From Hydractinia symbiolongicarpus (taxonomy: Eukaryota > Cnidaria > Hydrozoa > Anthoathecata > Hydractiniidae), in assembly GCF_029227915.1 (NCBI RefSeq), contig NC_079876.1, positions 33,649,828 to 33,713,827 on the forward strand: DNA of 64,000 nucleotides, read 5' to 3'. Below, one piece after another: positions 12,226 to 25,332 of this stretch; the first letter of the stretch is position 1; every line of letters starts with the position of its first letter. The notes under the pieces are model-generated. The model worked only from the letters and a program-made list of their open reading frames with translations, made no database searches and had not been told where the DNA came from. The position numbers were made by a program, and so were the translations under genes.

Positions 12226-12598
12226 TTGGAGTCCAATTGTCTCACCTATAACATTTATAACGTCACTGTCCAAAATCAGTTCAATTTAGTCCCACAGTCA
12301 ATCTTTTCATTGTTAAAAGCAATGCAACCTATTAATATGAGAAAAATATCGCTAAATACATGTTGGTACGAATATGTGACTCAACCGTTGTAACTCAAAC
12401 GTATTGATACTGTTAGAAAGTCAATGAATTGTAGTTTTTGAAACTGTCGCTATTTCTTCAGTGCGCGATAACGGTTAGGATTGGTCCCACAGTAAAGAAT
12501 GACTTATTTATCTAAATTTTTAAATGAAGCGCTACCACAGCGCCCAGTGTAATCGCCGAGGTGTGGCAATCATGTCAAATTAAGATGAATGTCATTTC
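12226..12598 (+). repeat. Reference monomer, subfamily D
   Basis: This 373-bp unit carries TTATAACATTTATAACGTC, TCAATTTAGTCCC, AAAAGCAATGCAACC and CTATTAATATGAG. D occurs in two separate places. In 2.2-19.5 kb it has CACTGTCC and CAATCTTTTC. In 52.9-60.7 kb it has TTATAAGATTTATAACG, CACAGTCC and a one-base loss giving GTTGTACTCAAACGG. The two groups look like separately homogenised branches of one subfamily. Confidence 0.87.
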
Positions 12599-14397
12599 TT
12601 GGAGTCCAATTGTCTCCTTTATCACATATATCAGGTGACAGTCCAAAGTTAGTTCAATTAAGTCCCATAGTCAATCGTTTCATAGTTAGAAGCGATACAA
12701 CCTAGTAATACCGGAAAGATATCACGAAATACATGTTGGTACGAATATGTGACTCAACCGTTGTAACACAAACGGATTGATACTGTTAGATAGTCAATGA
12801 AATGTAGATTTTGAAACTGTCTCTATTTCTTCAGCGCGGGATAACGGCTAGGATTGGTCCCACAGTAAAAAATGACTTATTCATCTAAATTTTTAAATGA
12901 AGCGCTACCACAGAGCCCAGTGTAATCGCTGAGTTCCGGCAATCATGTCAAATTAAGAAAAATGTTATTTCTTGGAGTCCAATTGTCTCACTTATAACAT
13001 TTATAACGTCACTGTCCAAAATCAGTTCAATTTAGTCCCACAGTCAATCTTTTCATTGTTAAAAGCAATGCAACCTATTAATATGAGAAAAATATCGCTA
13101 AATACATGTTGGTACAAATATGTGACTCAACCGTTGTAACTCAAACGGATTGATACTGTTAGAAAGTCAATGAATTGTAGTTTTTGAAACTGTCGCTATT
13201 TCTTCAGTGCGCGATAACGGTTAGGATTGGTCCCACAGTAAAGAATGACTTATTTATCTAAACTCTTAAATGAAGCGCTACCACATCGCCCAGTGTAATC
13301 GCTGAGTTCCGCCAATCATGTCAAATTAAGATGAATGTTATTTCTTGGAGTCCAATTGTCTCATTTATCACATTTATAAGGTCACAGCCCAAAATCAGTT
13401 CAATAAAGTCCCACAGTCAATCGTTTCACTGTTAAAAGCGATACAACCTAGTAATACCGGAAAGATATCACGAAATACATGTTGGTACGAATATGTGACT
13501 CAACCGTTGTAACACAAACGGATTGATACTGTTAGATAGTCAATGAAATGTAGTTTTTGAAACTGTCTCTATTTCTTCAGCGCGGGATAACGGCTAGGAT
13601 TGGTCCCACAGTAAAAAATGACTTATTCATCTAAATTTTTAAATGAAGCGCTACCACAGAGCCCAGTGTAATCGCTGAGTTCCGGCAATCATGTCAAATT
13701 AAGAAAAATGTTATTTCTTGGAGTCCAATTGTCTCACTTATAACATTTATAACGTCACTGTCCAAAATCAGTTCAATTTAGTCCCACAGTCAATCTTTTC
13801 ATTGTTAAAAGCAATGCAACCTATTAATATGAGAAAAATATCGCTAAATACATGTTGGTACGAATATGTGACTCAACCGTTGTAACTCAAACGGATTGAT
13901 ACTGTTAGAAAGTCAATGAATTGTAGTTTTCGAAACTGTCGCTATTTCTTCAGTGCGCAATAACGGTTAGGATTGGTCCCACAGTAAAGAATGACTTATT
14001 TATCTAAACTCTTAAATGAAGCGCTACCACATCGCCCAGTGTAATCGCTGAGTTCCGCCAATCATGTCAAATTAAGATGAATGTTATTTCTTGGAGTCCA
14101 ATTGTCTCATTTATCACATTTATAAGGTCACAGCCCAAAATCAGTTCAATAAAGTCCCACAGTCAATCGTTTCACTGTTAAAAGCGATACAACCTAGTAA
14201 TACCGGAAAGATATCACGAAATACATGTTGGTACGAATATGTGACTCAACCGTTGTAACACAAACGGATTGATACTGTTAGATAGTCAATGAAATGTAGT
14301 TTTTGAAACTGTCTCTATTTCTTCAGCGCGGGATAACGGCTAGGATTGGTCCCACAGTAAAAAATGACTTATTCATCTAAATTTTTAAATGAAGCGC

Positions 14398-17300
14398 TAC
14401 CACATCGCCCAGTGTAATCGCTGAGTTCCGCCAATCATGTCAAATTAAGATGAATGTTATTTCTTGGAGTCCAATTGTCTCATTTATCACATTTATAAGG
14501 TCACAGCCCAAAATCAGTTCAATAAAGTCCCACAGTCAATCGTTTCACTGTTAAAAGCGATACAACCTAGTAATATCAGAAAAATATCGCTAAATACATG
14601 TTGGTACGAATATGTGACTCAACTGTTGCAACTCAAACGGATTGATACTGTTAGAAAGTCAATGAATTGTAGTTTTTTGAAACTGTCGCTATTTATTCAG
14701 CGCGCGATGACGGTTAGGATTGGTCCCACAGTAAAGAATGACTTATTTATCTAAACTCTTAAATGAAGCGCTACCACAGCGCCCAGTGTAATCGCTGAGT
14801 TCCGGCAATAATGTCAAATTAAGATGATTGTTATTTCTTGGAGTCCAATTGTCTCATTTATCACCTTTATAAGGTCACAGCTCAAAATCAGTTCAATAAA
14901 GTCCCACAGTCAATTGTTTCACTGTTAAAAGCGATACAACCTAGTAATACCGGAAAGATATCACGAATAACATGTTGGTACGAATTTGTGACTCAACCGT
15001 TGTAACTCAAACGGATTGATACTGTTAGAAAGTCAATGAATTGTAGTTTTTTGAAACTGTTGCTATTTCTTCAGCGCGCGATAACGGCTAGGATTGGACC
15101 CACGGTAAAGAATGACTTATTTATCTAAATTTTTAAATGAAGCGCTACCACAGCGCCCAGTGTAATCGCTGAGGTGTGGCAATCATGTCAAATTAATAGG
15201 AATGTTACTTTTTGGAGTTCAATTGTCTCACTTATAATATTTATCAGGTCACAGTCCAGAGTTAGTTTAATTAAGTCCCACAGTCAGTCGTTTCATTGTT
15301 AAAAGCGATGCAATCTAGTAATATCAGAAAAATATCGCTAAATACATGTTGGTACGAATATGTGACTCAACTGTTGCAACTCAAACGGATTGATACTGTT
15401 AGAAAGTCAATGAATTGTAGTTTTTTGAAACTGTCGCTATTTCTTCAGCGCGCGATAACGGCTAGGATTGGTCCCACGGTAAAGAATGACTTATTTATCT
15501 AAATTTTTAAATGAAGCGCTACCACAGCGCCCAGTGTAATCGCTGAGTTCCGCCAATCATGTCAAATTAAGATGAATGTTATTTCTTGGAGTCCAATTGT
15601 CTCATTTATCACATTTATAAGGTCACAGCCCAAAATCAGTTCAATAAAGTCCCACAGTCAATCGTTTCACTGTTAAAAGCGATACAACCTAGTAATACCG
15701 GAAAGATATCACGAAATACATGTTGGTACGAATATGTGACTCAACCGTTGTAACACAAACGGATTGATACTGTTAGATAGTCAATGAAATGTAGTTTTTG
15801 AAACTGTCTCTATTTCTTCAGCGCGGGATAACGGCTAGGATTGGTCCCACAGTAAAAAATGACTTATTCATCTAAATTTTTAAATGAAGCGCTACCACAG
15901 TGCCCAGTGTAATCGCTGAGTTCCGGCAATCATGTCAAATTAATAGGAATGTTACTTTTTGGAGTTCAATTGTCTCACTTATAATATTTATCAGGTCACA
16001 GTCCAGAGTTAGTTTAATTAAGTCCCACAGTCAGTCGTTTCATTTTTAAAAGCGATGCAATCTAGTAATATCAGAAAAATATCGCTAAATACATGTTGGT
16101 ACGAATATGTGACCCAACCGTTGTAACTCAAACGAACTGACACCGTTAGAAAGTCAATGAAATGTAGTTTTTGAAACTGTCGCTATTTCTTTAGCGCGCG
16201 ATAAGGGCTAGGATTGGTTCCACGGTAAAAATGACTTATTTATCTTAATTTTTAAATGAAGCGCTACCAAAGCGCCCAGTGTAATCGCTGAGTTGCGGCA
16301 ATCATGTCAAAATAAGATGAATGTTATTTCTTGGAGTCCAATTGTCTCATTTATCACATTTATAAGGTCACAGCCCAAAATCAGTTCAATAAAGTCCCAC
16401 AGTCAATCGTTTCACTGTTAAAAGCGATACAACCTAGTAATACCGGAAAGATATCACGAAATACATGTTGGTACGAGTATGTGACTCAACCGTTGTAACA
16501 CAAACGGATTGATACTGTTAGATAGTCAATGAAATGTAGTTTTTGAAACTGTCTCTATTTCTTCAGCGCGGGATAACGGCTAGGATTGGTCCCACAGTCA
16601 AAAATGACTTATTCATCTAAATTTTTAAATGAAGCGCTACCACAGTGCCCAGTGTAATCGCTGAGTTCCGGCAATCATGTCAAATTAATAGGAATGTTAC
16701 TTTTTGGAGTTCAATTGTCTCACTTATAATATTTATCAGGTCACAGTCCAGAGTTAGTTTAATTAAGTCCCACAGTCAGTCGTTTCATTGTTAAAAGCGA
16801 TGCAATCTAGTAATATCAGAAAAATATCGCTAAATACATGTTGGTACGAATATGTGACTCAACTGTTGCAACTCAAACGGATTGATACTGTTAGAAAGTC
16901 AATGAATTGTAGTTTTTTGAAACTGTTGCTATTTCTTCAGCGCGCGATAACGGCTAGGATTGGTCCCACGGTAAAGAATGACTTATTTATCTAAATTTTT
17001 AAATGAAGCGCTACCGCAGCGCCCAGTGTAATCGCTGAGGTGTGGCAATCATGTCAAATTAAGATGAATGTTATTTCTTGGAGTCCAATTGTCTCCTTTA
17101 TCACATATATCAGGTGACAGTCCAAAGTTAGTTCAATTAAGTCCCATAGTCAATCGTTTCATAGTTAGAAGCGATGCAACCTAGTAATATCAAAAAAATA
17201 TCGCTAAATACATGTTGGTACGAATATCTGACTCAACCGTTGTAACTCAAACGGATTGATACTGTTAGAAAGTCAATGAATTGCAGTTTTTGAAACTGTC

Positions 17301-19680
17301 GCTATTTATTCAGCGCGCGATGACGGTTAAGATTGGTCCCACAGTAAAGAATGACTTATTTATCTAAACTCTTAAATGAAGCGCTACCACAGCGCCCAGT
17401 GTAATCGCTGAGTTCCGGCAATCATGTCAAATTAAGATGAATGTTATTTCTTGGAGTCCAATTGTCTCATTTATCACCTTTATAAGGTCACAGCCCAAAA
17501 TCAGTTCAATAAAGTCCCACAGTCAATTGTTTCACTGTTAAAAGCGATACAACCTAGTAATACCGGAAAGATATCACGAATAACATGTTGGTACGAATTT
17601 GTGACTCAACCGTTGTAACACAAACGAATTGATACTGTTAGAAAGTCAATGAAATGTAGTTTTTGAAACTGTCTCTATTCCTTCAGCGCGGGATAATGGC
17701 TAGGATTTTTAAATGAAGCGCTACCACAGCGCCCAGTGTAATCGCTGAGTTCCCGCAATCATGTCAAATTAAAAAAAATGTTATTTCTTGGAGTCCAATT
17801 GTCTCACCTATAACATTTATAACGTCACTGTCCAAAATCAGTTCAATTTAGTCCCACAGTCAATCTTTTCATTGTTAAAAGCAATGCAACCTATTAATAT
17901 GAGAAAAATATCGCTAAATACATGTTGGTACGAATATGTGACTCAACCGTTGTAACTCAAACGTATTGATACTGTTAGAAAGTCAATGAATTGTAGTTTT
18001 TGAAACTGTCGCTATTTCTTCAGTGCGCGATAACGGTTAGGATTGGTCCCACAGTAAAGAATGACTTATTTATCTAAATTTTTAAATGAAGCGCTACCAC
18101 AGCGCCCAGTGTAATCGCCGAGGTGTGGCAATCATGTCAAATTAAGATGAATGTCATTTCTTGGAGTCCAATTGTCTCCTTTATCACATATATCAGGTGA
18201 CAGTCCAAAGTTAGTTCAATTAAGTCCCATAGTCAATCGTTTCATAGTTAGAAGCGATACAACCTAGTAATACCGGAAAGATATCACGAAATACATGTTG
18301 GTACGAATATGTGACTCAACCGTTGTAACACAAACGGATTGATACTGTTAGATAGTCAATGAAATGTAGATTTTGAAACTGTCTCTATTTCTTCAGCGCG
18401 GGATAACGGCTAGGATTGGTCCCACAGTAAAAAATGACTTATTCATCTAAATTTTTAAATGAAGCGCTACCACAGAGCCCAGTGTAATCGCTGAGTTCCG
18501 GCAATCATGTCAAATTAAGAAAAATGTTATTTCTTGGAGTCCAATTGTCTCACTTATAACATTTATAACGTCACTGTCCAAAATCAGTTCAATTTAGTCC
18601 CACAGTCAATCTTTTCATTGTTAAAAGCAATGCAACCTATTAATATGAGAAAAATATCGCTAAATACATGTTGGTACAAATATGTGACTCAACCGTTGTA
18701 ACTCAAACGGATTGATACTGTTAGAAAGTCAATGAATTGTAGTTTTTGAAACTGTCGCTATTTCTTCAGTGCGCGATAACGGTTAGGATTGGTCCCACAG
18801 TAAAGAATGACTTATTTATCTAAACTCTTAAATGAAGCGCTACCACATCGCCCAGTGTAATCGCTGAGTTCCGCCAATCATGTCAAATTAAGATGAATGT
18901 TATTTCTTGGAGTCCAATTGTCTCATTTATCACATTTATAAGGTCACAGCCCAAAATCAGTTCAATAAAGTCCCACAGTCAATCGTTTCACTGTTAAAAG
19001 CGATACAACCTAGTAATACCGGAAAGATATCACGAAATACATGTTGGTACGAATATGTGACTCAACCGTTGTAACACAAACGGATTGATACTGTTAGATA
19101 GTCAATGAAATGTAGTTTTTGAAACTGTCTCTATTTCTTCAGCGCGGGATAACGGCTAGGATTGGTCCCACAGTAAAAAATGACTTATTCATCTAAATTT
19201 TTAAATGAAGCGCTACCACAGAGCCCAGTGTAATCGCTGAGTTCCGGCAATCATGTCAAATTAAGAAAAATGTTATTTCTTGGAGTCCAATTGTCTCACT
19301 TATAACATTTATAACGTCACTGTCCAAAATCAGTTCAATTTAGTCCCACAGTCAATCTTTTCATTGTTAAAAGCAATGCAACCTATTAATATGAGAAAAA
19401 TATCGCTAAATACATGTTGGTACGAATATGTGACTCAACCGTTGTAACTCAAACGGATTGATACTGTTAGAAAGTCAATGAATTGTAGTTTTCGAAACTG
19501 TCGCTATTTCTTCAGTGCGCAATAACGGTTAGGATTGGTCCCACAGTAAAGAATGACTTATTTATCTAAACTCTTAAATGAAGCGCTACCACATCGCCCA
19601 GTGTAATCGCTGAGTTCCGCCAATCATGTCAAATTAAGATGAATGTTATTTCTTGGAGTCCAATTGTCTCATTTATCACA
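14398..19680 (+). repeat. 15-monomer HOR, unit 2 (incomplete)
   Basis: Fourteen monomers with cores 14597 to 19413 copy unit 1 at +5562. I noticed only about five differences: GATGATTG near 14825, GCTCAAAAT near 14880, GGACCCACGG near 15098, GAGTATG near 16477, and TTTTTGAAACT near 16170 against TTTTTAAAACT in unit 1. Identity is therefore above 99% by eye. Similarity stops at about 19681, where the next monomer changes to TTTATCAAGTCACAGTC. Confidence 0.93.
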
Positions 19681-21719
19681 TTTATCAAGTCACAGTCTAA
19701 AGTTAGTTCAATTAAGTCCCACATTCAATCGTTTCACTGTTAAAAGCGATGCAACCTAGTAATATCACATAAATATCGCTAAGTACATGTTGGTAAGAAT
19801 ATGTGACCCAACCGTTGTAACTCAAACGGACTGACATCGACAACTGTCTCATTTATCACATTTATAAGGTCACAGCCCAAAATCAGTTCAATAAAGTCCC
19901 ACAGTCAATCGTTTCACTGTTAAAGCGATACAACATAGTAATACCGGAAAGATATCACGAAATACATGTTGGTACGAATATGTGACTCAACCGTTGTAAC
20001 ACAAACGGATTGATACTGTTAGAGAGTCAATGAAATGTAGTTTTTGAAACTGTCTCTATTTCTTCAGCGCGGGATAACGGCTAGGATTGGTCCCACAGTA
20101 AAAAATGACTTATTCATCTAAATTTTTAAATGAAGCGCTACCACAGCGCCCAGTGTAATCGCTGAGTTCCGGCAATCATGTCAAATTAAGAAGAATGTTA
20201 CTTCTTGGAGTTCAATTGTCTCACTTATAATATTTATCAGGTCACAGTCCAGAGTTAGTTTAGTGAAGTCCCACAGTCAGTCGTTTCACTGTTAAAAGCG
20301 ATACAACATAGTAATATCGGAAAAATATCACGAAATACATGTTGGTACGAATATGTGACTCAACCGTTGTAACACAATCGGATTGATACTGTTAAAGAGT
20401 CAATGAAATGTAGTTTTTGAAACTGTCTCTATTTCTACAGCGCGGGATAACGGCTAGGATTGGTCCCACAGTAAAAAATGACTTATTCATTTTAATTTTT
20501 AAATGAAGCGCTACCACAGCGCCCAGTGTAATCGCTGAGTTCCGGCAATCATGTCAAATTAAGATGAATCTAAATTTCTTGGAGTCCAATTGTCTCATTT
20601 ATCACATTTATAAGGTCACAGCCCAAAATCAGTTCAATAAAGTCCCACAGTCAATCGTTTCACTGTTAAAAGCGATAAAACCTAGTAATACCGGAAAGAT
20701 ATCACGAAATACATGTTGGTACGAATTTGTGACTCAACCGTTCAAACGGATTGATACTGTTAGAAAGTCAATGAATTGTAGTTTTTGAAACTGTCGCTAT
20801 TTTTCAGCGCGCGATAACGGTTAGGATTGGTCCCACAGTAAAAAATGACTTATTCATCTAAGTTTTTAAATGAAGCGCTACCAAAGCGCCCAGTGTAATC
20901 GCTGAGTTCCGGCAATCATGTCAAATTAAGAAGAATGTTACTTCTTGGAGTTCAATTGTCTCACTTATAATATTTATCAGGTCACAGTCCAGAGTTAGTT
21001 TAATTAAGTCCCACAGTCAGTCGTTTCATTGTTAAAAGCGATGCAATCTAGTAATATCAGAAAATTATCACTAAATACATGTTGGTACGAATATGTGACC
21101 CAACCGTTGTAACTCAAACGGATTGATACTGTTAGAAAGTCAATGAATTGTAGTTTTTGAAACTGTAGCTATTTCTTCAGTGCGCGATAACGGTTAGGAT
21201 TGGTCCCACAGTAAAAAATGACTTATTTATCTAAATTTTTAAATGAAGCTCTACCACAGCGTCCAGTGTAATCGCTGAGTTGCGGCAATCATGTCAAAAT
21301 AAGATGAATGTTACTTCTTGGAGTCCAATTGTCTCCTTTATCACATTTATCAAGTGACAGTCCAAAGTTAGTTCAATTAAGTCCCATAGTCAATTGTTTC
21401 ATAGTTAAAAGAGATGCAACCTAGTAATATCAGAAAAATATCGCTAAATACATGTTGGTACGAATATGTGACTCAACTGTTGTAACTCAAACGGATTTAT
21501 ACTGTTAGAAAGTCAATGAATTGTAGTTTTCTGAAACTGTCGCTATTTCTTCAGCGCGTGATAACGGTTAGGATTGGTCCCACAGTAAAGAATGACTTAT
21601 TTATCTAAACTCTTAAATGAAGCGCTACCACAGCGCCCAGTGTTATCGCTGAGTTCCGGCAATCATGTCAAATTAAGATGAATGTTATTTCTTGGAGTCC
21701 AATTGTCTCATTTATCACA
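19681..21719 (+). repeat. 2039-bp HOR, copy 1
   Basis: Cores 19786, 19965, 20338, 20712, 21078 and 21451 give spacings of 179, 373, 374, 366, 373 and 374, which sum to 2039. The unit is five full monomers plus one short one. A GATGAATCTAAATTTC variant near 20564 replaces GATGAATGTTATTTC. At about 20740 CCGTTCAAACGG has lost 6-7 bases relative to other copies. Confidence 0.9.
19786..19964 (+). repeat. Short monomer, 179 bp core-to-core
   Basis: About 194 bp are missing between CTGACATCGAC and the AACTGTCTC that follows (junction near 19841). The missing part includes the GATAACGG block, the hairpins and the monomer boundary. First of seven such copies. Confidence 0.9.
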
Positions 21720-22778
21720 TTTATCAAGTCACAGTCTAAAGTTAGTTCAATTAAGTCCCACATTCAATCGTTTCACTGTTAAAAGCGATGCAACCTAGTA
21801 ATATCACATAAATATCGCTAAGTACATGTTGGTAAGAATATGTGACCCAACCGTTGTAACTCAAACGGACTGACATCGACAACTGTCTCATTTATCACAT
21901 TTATAAGGTCACAGCCCAAAATCAGTTCAATAAAGTCCCACAGTCAATCGTTTCACTGTTAAAGCGATACAACATAGTAATACCGGAAAGATATCACGAA
22001 ATACATGTTGGTACGAATATGTGACTCAACCGTTGTAACACAAACGGATTGATACTGTTAGAGAGTCAATCAAATGTAGTTTTTGAAACTGTCTCTATTT
22101 CTTCAGCGCGGGATAACGGCTAGGATTGGTCCCACAGTAAAAAATGACTTATTCATCTAAATTTTTAAATGAAGCGCTACCACAGCGCCCAGTGTAATCG
22201 CTGAGTTCCGGCAATCATGTCAAATTAAGAAGAATGTTACTTCTTGGAGTTCAATTGTCTCACTTATAATATTTATCAGGTCACAGTCCAGAGTTAGTTT
22301 AGTGAAGTCCCACAGTCAGTCGTTTCACTGTTAAAAGCGATACAACATAGTAATATCGGAAAAATATCACGAAATACATGTTGGTACGAATATGTGACTC
22401 AACCGTTGTAACACAATCGGATTGATACTGTTAAAGAGTCAATGAAATGTAGTTTTTTAAACTGTCTCTATTTCTACAGCGCGGGATAACGGCTAGGATT
22501 GGTCCCACAGTAAAAAATGACTTATTCATTTTAATTTTTAAATGAAGCGCTACCACAGCGCCCAGTGTAATCGCTGAGTTCCGGCAATCATGTCAAATTA
22601 AGATGAATCTAAATTTCTTGGAGTCCAATTGTCTCATTTATCACATTTATAAGGTCACAGCCCAAAATCAGTTCAATAAAGTCCCACAGTCAATCGTTTC
22701 ACTGTTAAAAGCGATAAAACCTAGTAATACCGGAAAGATATCACGAAATACATGTTGGTACGAATTTGTGACTCAACC
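21720..22778 (+). repeat. 2039-bp HOR, copy 2 (partial)
   Basis: This matches copy 1 at +2039 from TTTATCAAGTCACAGTC to ACTCAACCGTT. It then departs: copy 1 reads CCGTTCAAACGG, this one CCGTTGTAACAC. Differences seen are GTCAATCAAATG near 22065 and TTTTTTAAACTG near 22451. The GTCAATCAAATG form returns at about 34351 and in the 35-39 kb units. Confidence 0.88.
21825..22003 (+). repeat. Short monomer, 179 bp
   Basis: The same 194-bp deletion (junction near 21880), identical in context to the copy at 19786 through the 2039-bp HOR. Both read CAACTGTCTC. Confidence 0.9.
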
Positions 22779-23736
22779 GTTGTAACACAAACGAATTGAT
22801 ACTGTTAGAAAGTCAATGAAATGTAGTTTTTGAAACTGTCTCTATTTCTTCAGCGCGGTATAACGGCTAGGATTGGTCCCACAGTAAAAAATGACTTATT
22901 CATCTAAATTTTTAAATGAAGCGCTACCACAGCGCCCAGTGTCATCGCTGAGTTCCGGCAATCATGTCAAATTAAGAAGAATGTTACTTCTTGGAGTTCA
23001 ATTGTCTCACTTATAATATTTATCAGGTCACAGCCCAGAGTTAGTTTAATTAAGTCCCACAGTCAGTCGTTTCATTGTTAAAAGCGATGCAATCCAGTAA
23101 TATCAGAAAAATATCGCTAAATACATGTTGGTACGAATATGTGACCCAACCGTTGTAACTTAAACGAACTGACACCGTTAGAAAGTCAATGAAATGTAGT
23201 TTTTGAAACTGCCGCTATTTCTTCAGCGCGCGATAACGGCTAGGATTGGTCCCACGGTAAGGAATGACTTATTTATCAAAATTTTTAAATGAAGCGCTAC
23301 CACAGCGCCCAGTGTAATCGCTGAGTTGCGGCAATCATGTCAAATTAAGATGAATGTTATTTCCTGGAGTCCAATTGTCTCCTTTGTCACACTTATCAGG
23401 TGACAGTCCAAAGTTAGTTCAATTAAGTCCCATAGTCAATCGTTTCATAGTTAAAAGCGATGCAACCTAGTAATATCAGAAAAATATCGCTAAATACATG
23501 TTGGTACGAATATGTGACTCAACTGTTGTAACTCAAACGGATTGATACTGTTAGAAAGTCAATGAATTGTAGTTTTTGAAACTGTCGCTATTTCTTCATT
23601 GCGCGATAACGGTTAGGATTGGTCCCACAGTAAAGAATGACTTATTTATCTAAATTCTTAAATGAAGCGCTACCACAGCGCCCAGTGTAATCGCTGAGTT
23701 CCGGCAATCATGTCAAATTAAGATGAATGTTATTTC

Positions 23737-24108
23737 TTGGAGTCCAATTGTCTCATTTATCACATTTATCAGGTCACACTCCAAAGTTAGTTCAATTAAG
23801 TCCAACATTCAATCGTTTCACTGTTAAAAGCGATGCAACCTAGTAATAACAGATAAGTATTGCAAAATACATGTTGGTACGAATGTGTGACACAACCGTT
23901 GCAACTCCAACACACTGACATGGTAGAAAGTCAGTGAAATGTAGTATTTGAAACTGTCTCTGTTTCTTCAGCGCGGGATAACGGCTAGGATTGGTCCCAC
24001 AGTAAAAAATGACTTATTTATCTAAATTTTTAAATGAAGCGCTACCACAGGGACCAGTGTAATCCCTGAGTTACGGCAATCATGTCAAATTAAGAAGAAT
24101 GTTATTAC
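23737..24108 (+). repeat. Reference monomer, subfamily E
   Basis: This 372-bp unit carries CACACTCCAAAG, GTCCAACATTCAATCG, TAGTAATAACAGATAAG, GAATGTGTGACACAACC, GTTGCAACTCC, GACATGGTAGAAAGTCAG and GTAGTATTTG. In 24-33 kb its right end has the hairpin variant CAGGG...CCCTG and GAGTTACGG. E also forms a regular member of the tetramers and trimers in 43.9-63.2 kb, there with CAACGGACTGACATGG and normal CAGCG...CGCTG arms. Confidence 0.88.
24048..24068. other. Hairpin variant CAGGG-(11)-CCCTG
   Basis: Here both arms differ from the usual CAGCG/CGCTG, and each change restores the pairing of the other. The same paired form is seen in about nine copies at 24-32.5 kb, for example near 25483, 26217, 26965, 28769, 29505, 31683 and 32428. 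The overlapping GCGCT/AGCGC stem is lost in these copies. Copies at 35-39 kb have CAGGG with TTCTG, which would pair only with G-U wobble in RNA. Confidence 0.6.
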
Positions 24109-24480
24109 TTGGTGTCCAATTGTCTTACTTTTACATTTATCAGGTCACAGCACATAATCAGTTCAATTAAGTCCCACAGTCAATCGTTTCACTGTTAAAA
24201 GCGATACAACATAGTAATACCGGAAAGATATCACGAAATACATGTTGGTACGAATATGTGACTCAACCGTTGTAACACAAACGGATTGATACTGTTAGAG
24301 AGTCAATGAAATGTAGTTTTTGAAACTGTCTCTATTTCTTCAGCGCGGGATAACGGCTAGGATTGGTCCCACAGTAAAAAATGACTTATTCATCTAAATT
24401 TTTAAATGAAGCGCTACCACAGCGCCCAGTGTAATCGCTGAGTTCCTGCAATCATGTCAAATTAAGAAGAATGTTACTTC
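24109..24480 (+). repeat. Reference monomer, subfamily F
   Basis: This 372-bp unit starts TTGGTGTCCAATTGTC. It has CTTACTTTTACATTTATC, CACATAATCAG (or CCCATAATCAG), GATACAACATAGTAATACC and TTAGAGAGTCAATG. From the core rightward it matches subfamily A, so F looks like an A derivative with a replaced left end. It follows E, a short E, or an E-like right end and is confined to roughly 24-33 kb. Confidence 0.85.
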
Positions 24481-25332
24481 TTGGAGTTCAATTGTCTCAC
24501 TTATAATATTTATCAGGTCATAGTCCAGAGTTAGTTTAATTAAGTCCCACAGTCAGTCGTTTCATTGTTAAAAGCGATGCAATCTAGTAATATCAGAAAA
24601 ATATCGCTAAATACATGTTGGTACGAATATGTGACTCAACCGTTGTAGCTCAAACAACCTGACACCGTTAGAAAGTCAATGAAATGTAGTTTTTGAAACT
24701 GTCGCTATTTTTTCTGCGCGCGATAACGGCTAGGATTGGTCCCACGGTAAAAATGACTAATTTATCTAAATTTTTAAATGAAGCGCTACCACAGCGCCCA
24801 GTGTAATCGCTGAGGTGCGGCAATCATGTCAAAATAAGATGGATGTTGTTTCTTGGAGTGCAATTGTCTCCATTATCACATATATCAGGTGACAGTCCAA
24901 AGTTAGTTCAATTAAGTCCCATAGTCAATCGTTTCATAGTTAGAAGCGATGCAACCTAGTAATATCAGGAAAATATCGCTAAATACATGTTGGTACGATT
25001 ATCTGACTCAACCGTTGTAACTCAAACGGATTGATACTGTTAGAAAGTCAATGAATTGTAGTTTTTGAAACTGTCGCTATTTTTCAGCGCGCAATAACGG
25101 TTAGGATTGGTCCCACAGTAAAAAATGACTTATTCATCTAAATTTTTAAATGAAGCGCTACCACAGCGCCCAGTGTAATCGCTGAGTTCCGGCAATCATG
25201 TCAAATTAAGATGAATGTTATTTCTTGGAGTCCAATTGTCTCATTTATCACATTTATCAGGTCACACTCCAAAGTTAGTTCAATTAAGTCCAACATTCAA
25301 TCGTTTCACTGTTAAAAGCGATGCAACCTAGT

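Larger units (their letters stand above)
8836..14397 (+). repeat. 15-monomer HOR, unit 1 (5562 bp)
   Basis: This unit has fifteen monomers: cores 9035, 9409, 9783, 10157, 10530, 10902, 11275, 11649, 12022, 12359, 12732, 13105, 13478, 13851 and 14224. Every position recurs 5562 bp to the right. The length equals 15 x 373 less one 36-bp deletion (12140-12153) and a few single-base changes. The join to unit 2 falls near CACATCGCCC at 14401. It starts with an A-to-B chimeric monomer (core 9035). Confidence 0.93.
22779..24108 (+). repeat. Mixed A-B-C-E monomers
   Basis: The end of the A monomer with core 22751 is followed by B (23124), C (23497) and E (23870). About 22900-23860 matches 34440-35400 at +11539, including GCAATCCAGTAAT, TTTATCAAAATTTTT, TTTCCTGGAGTCC, TTTGTCACACTTATC and CTTCATTGCGCG. 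The pair flanks the E/F domain on both sides. Confidence 0.8.

Noticed and set aside
5914-14754. 96-residue open frames at 5914-6204, 8902-9192 and 14464-14754, and 68-residue ones at 1184, 9734, 11226, 15296 and 16788
   Set aside because: They open with TTG, not ATG, and occur only where a monomer by chance lacks a stop. The 96-residue frames are made by an A-to-B chimera. Neighbouring monomers with the same sequence carry stops. No family is recognisable.
20564-22785. Open frames with a true ATG at 20564-20788 (74 residues) and 22603-22785 (60 residues)
   Set aside because: The ATG comes from a GATGAATCTAAATTTC variant copied by the 2039-bp HOR. The two differ in length because one copy has a small deletion. 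No conservation as protein.
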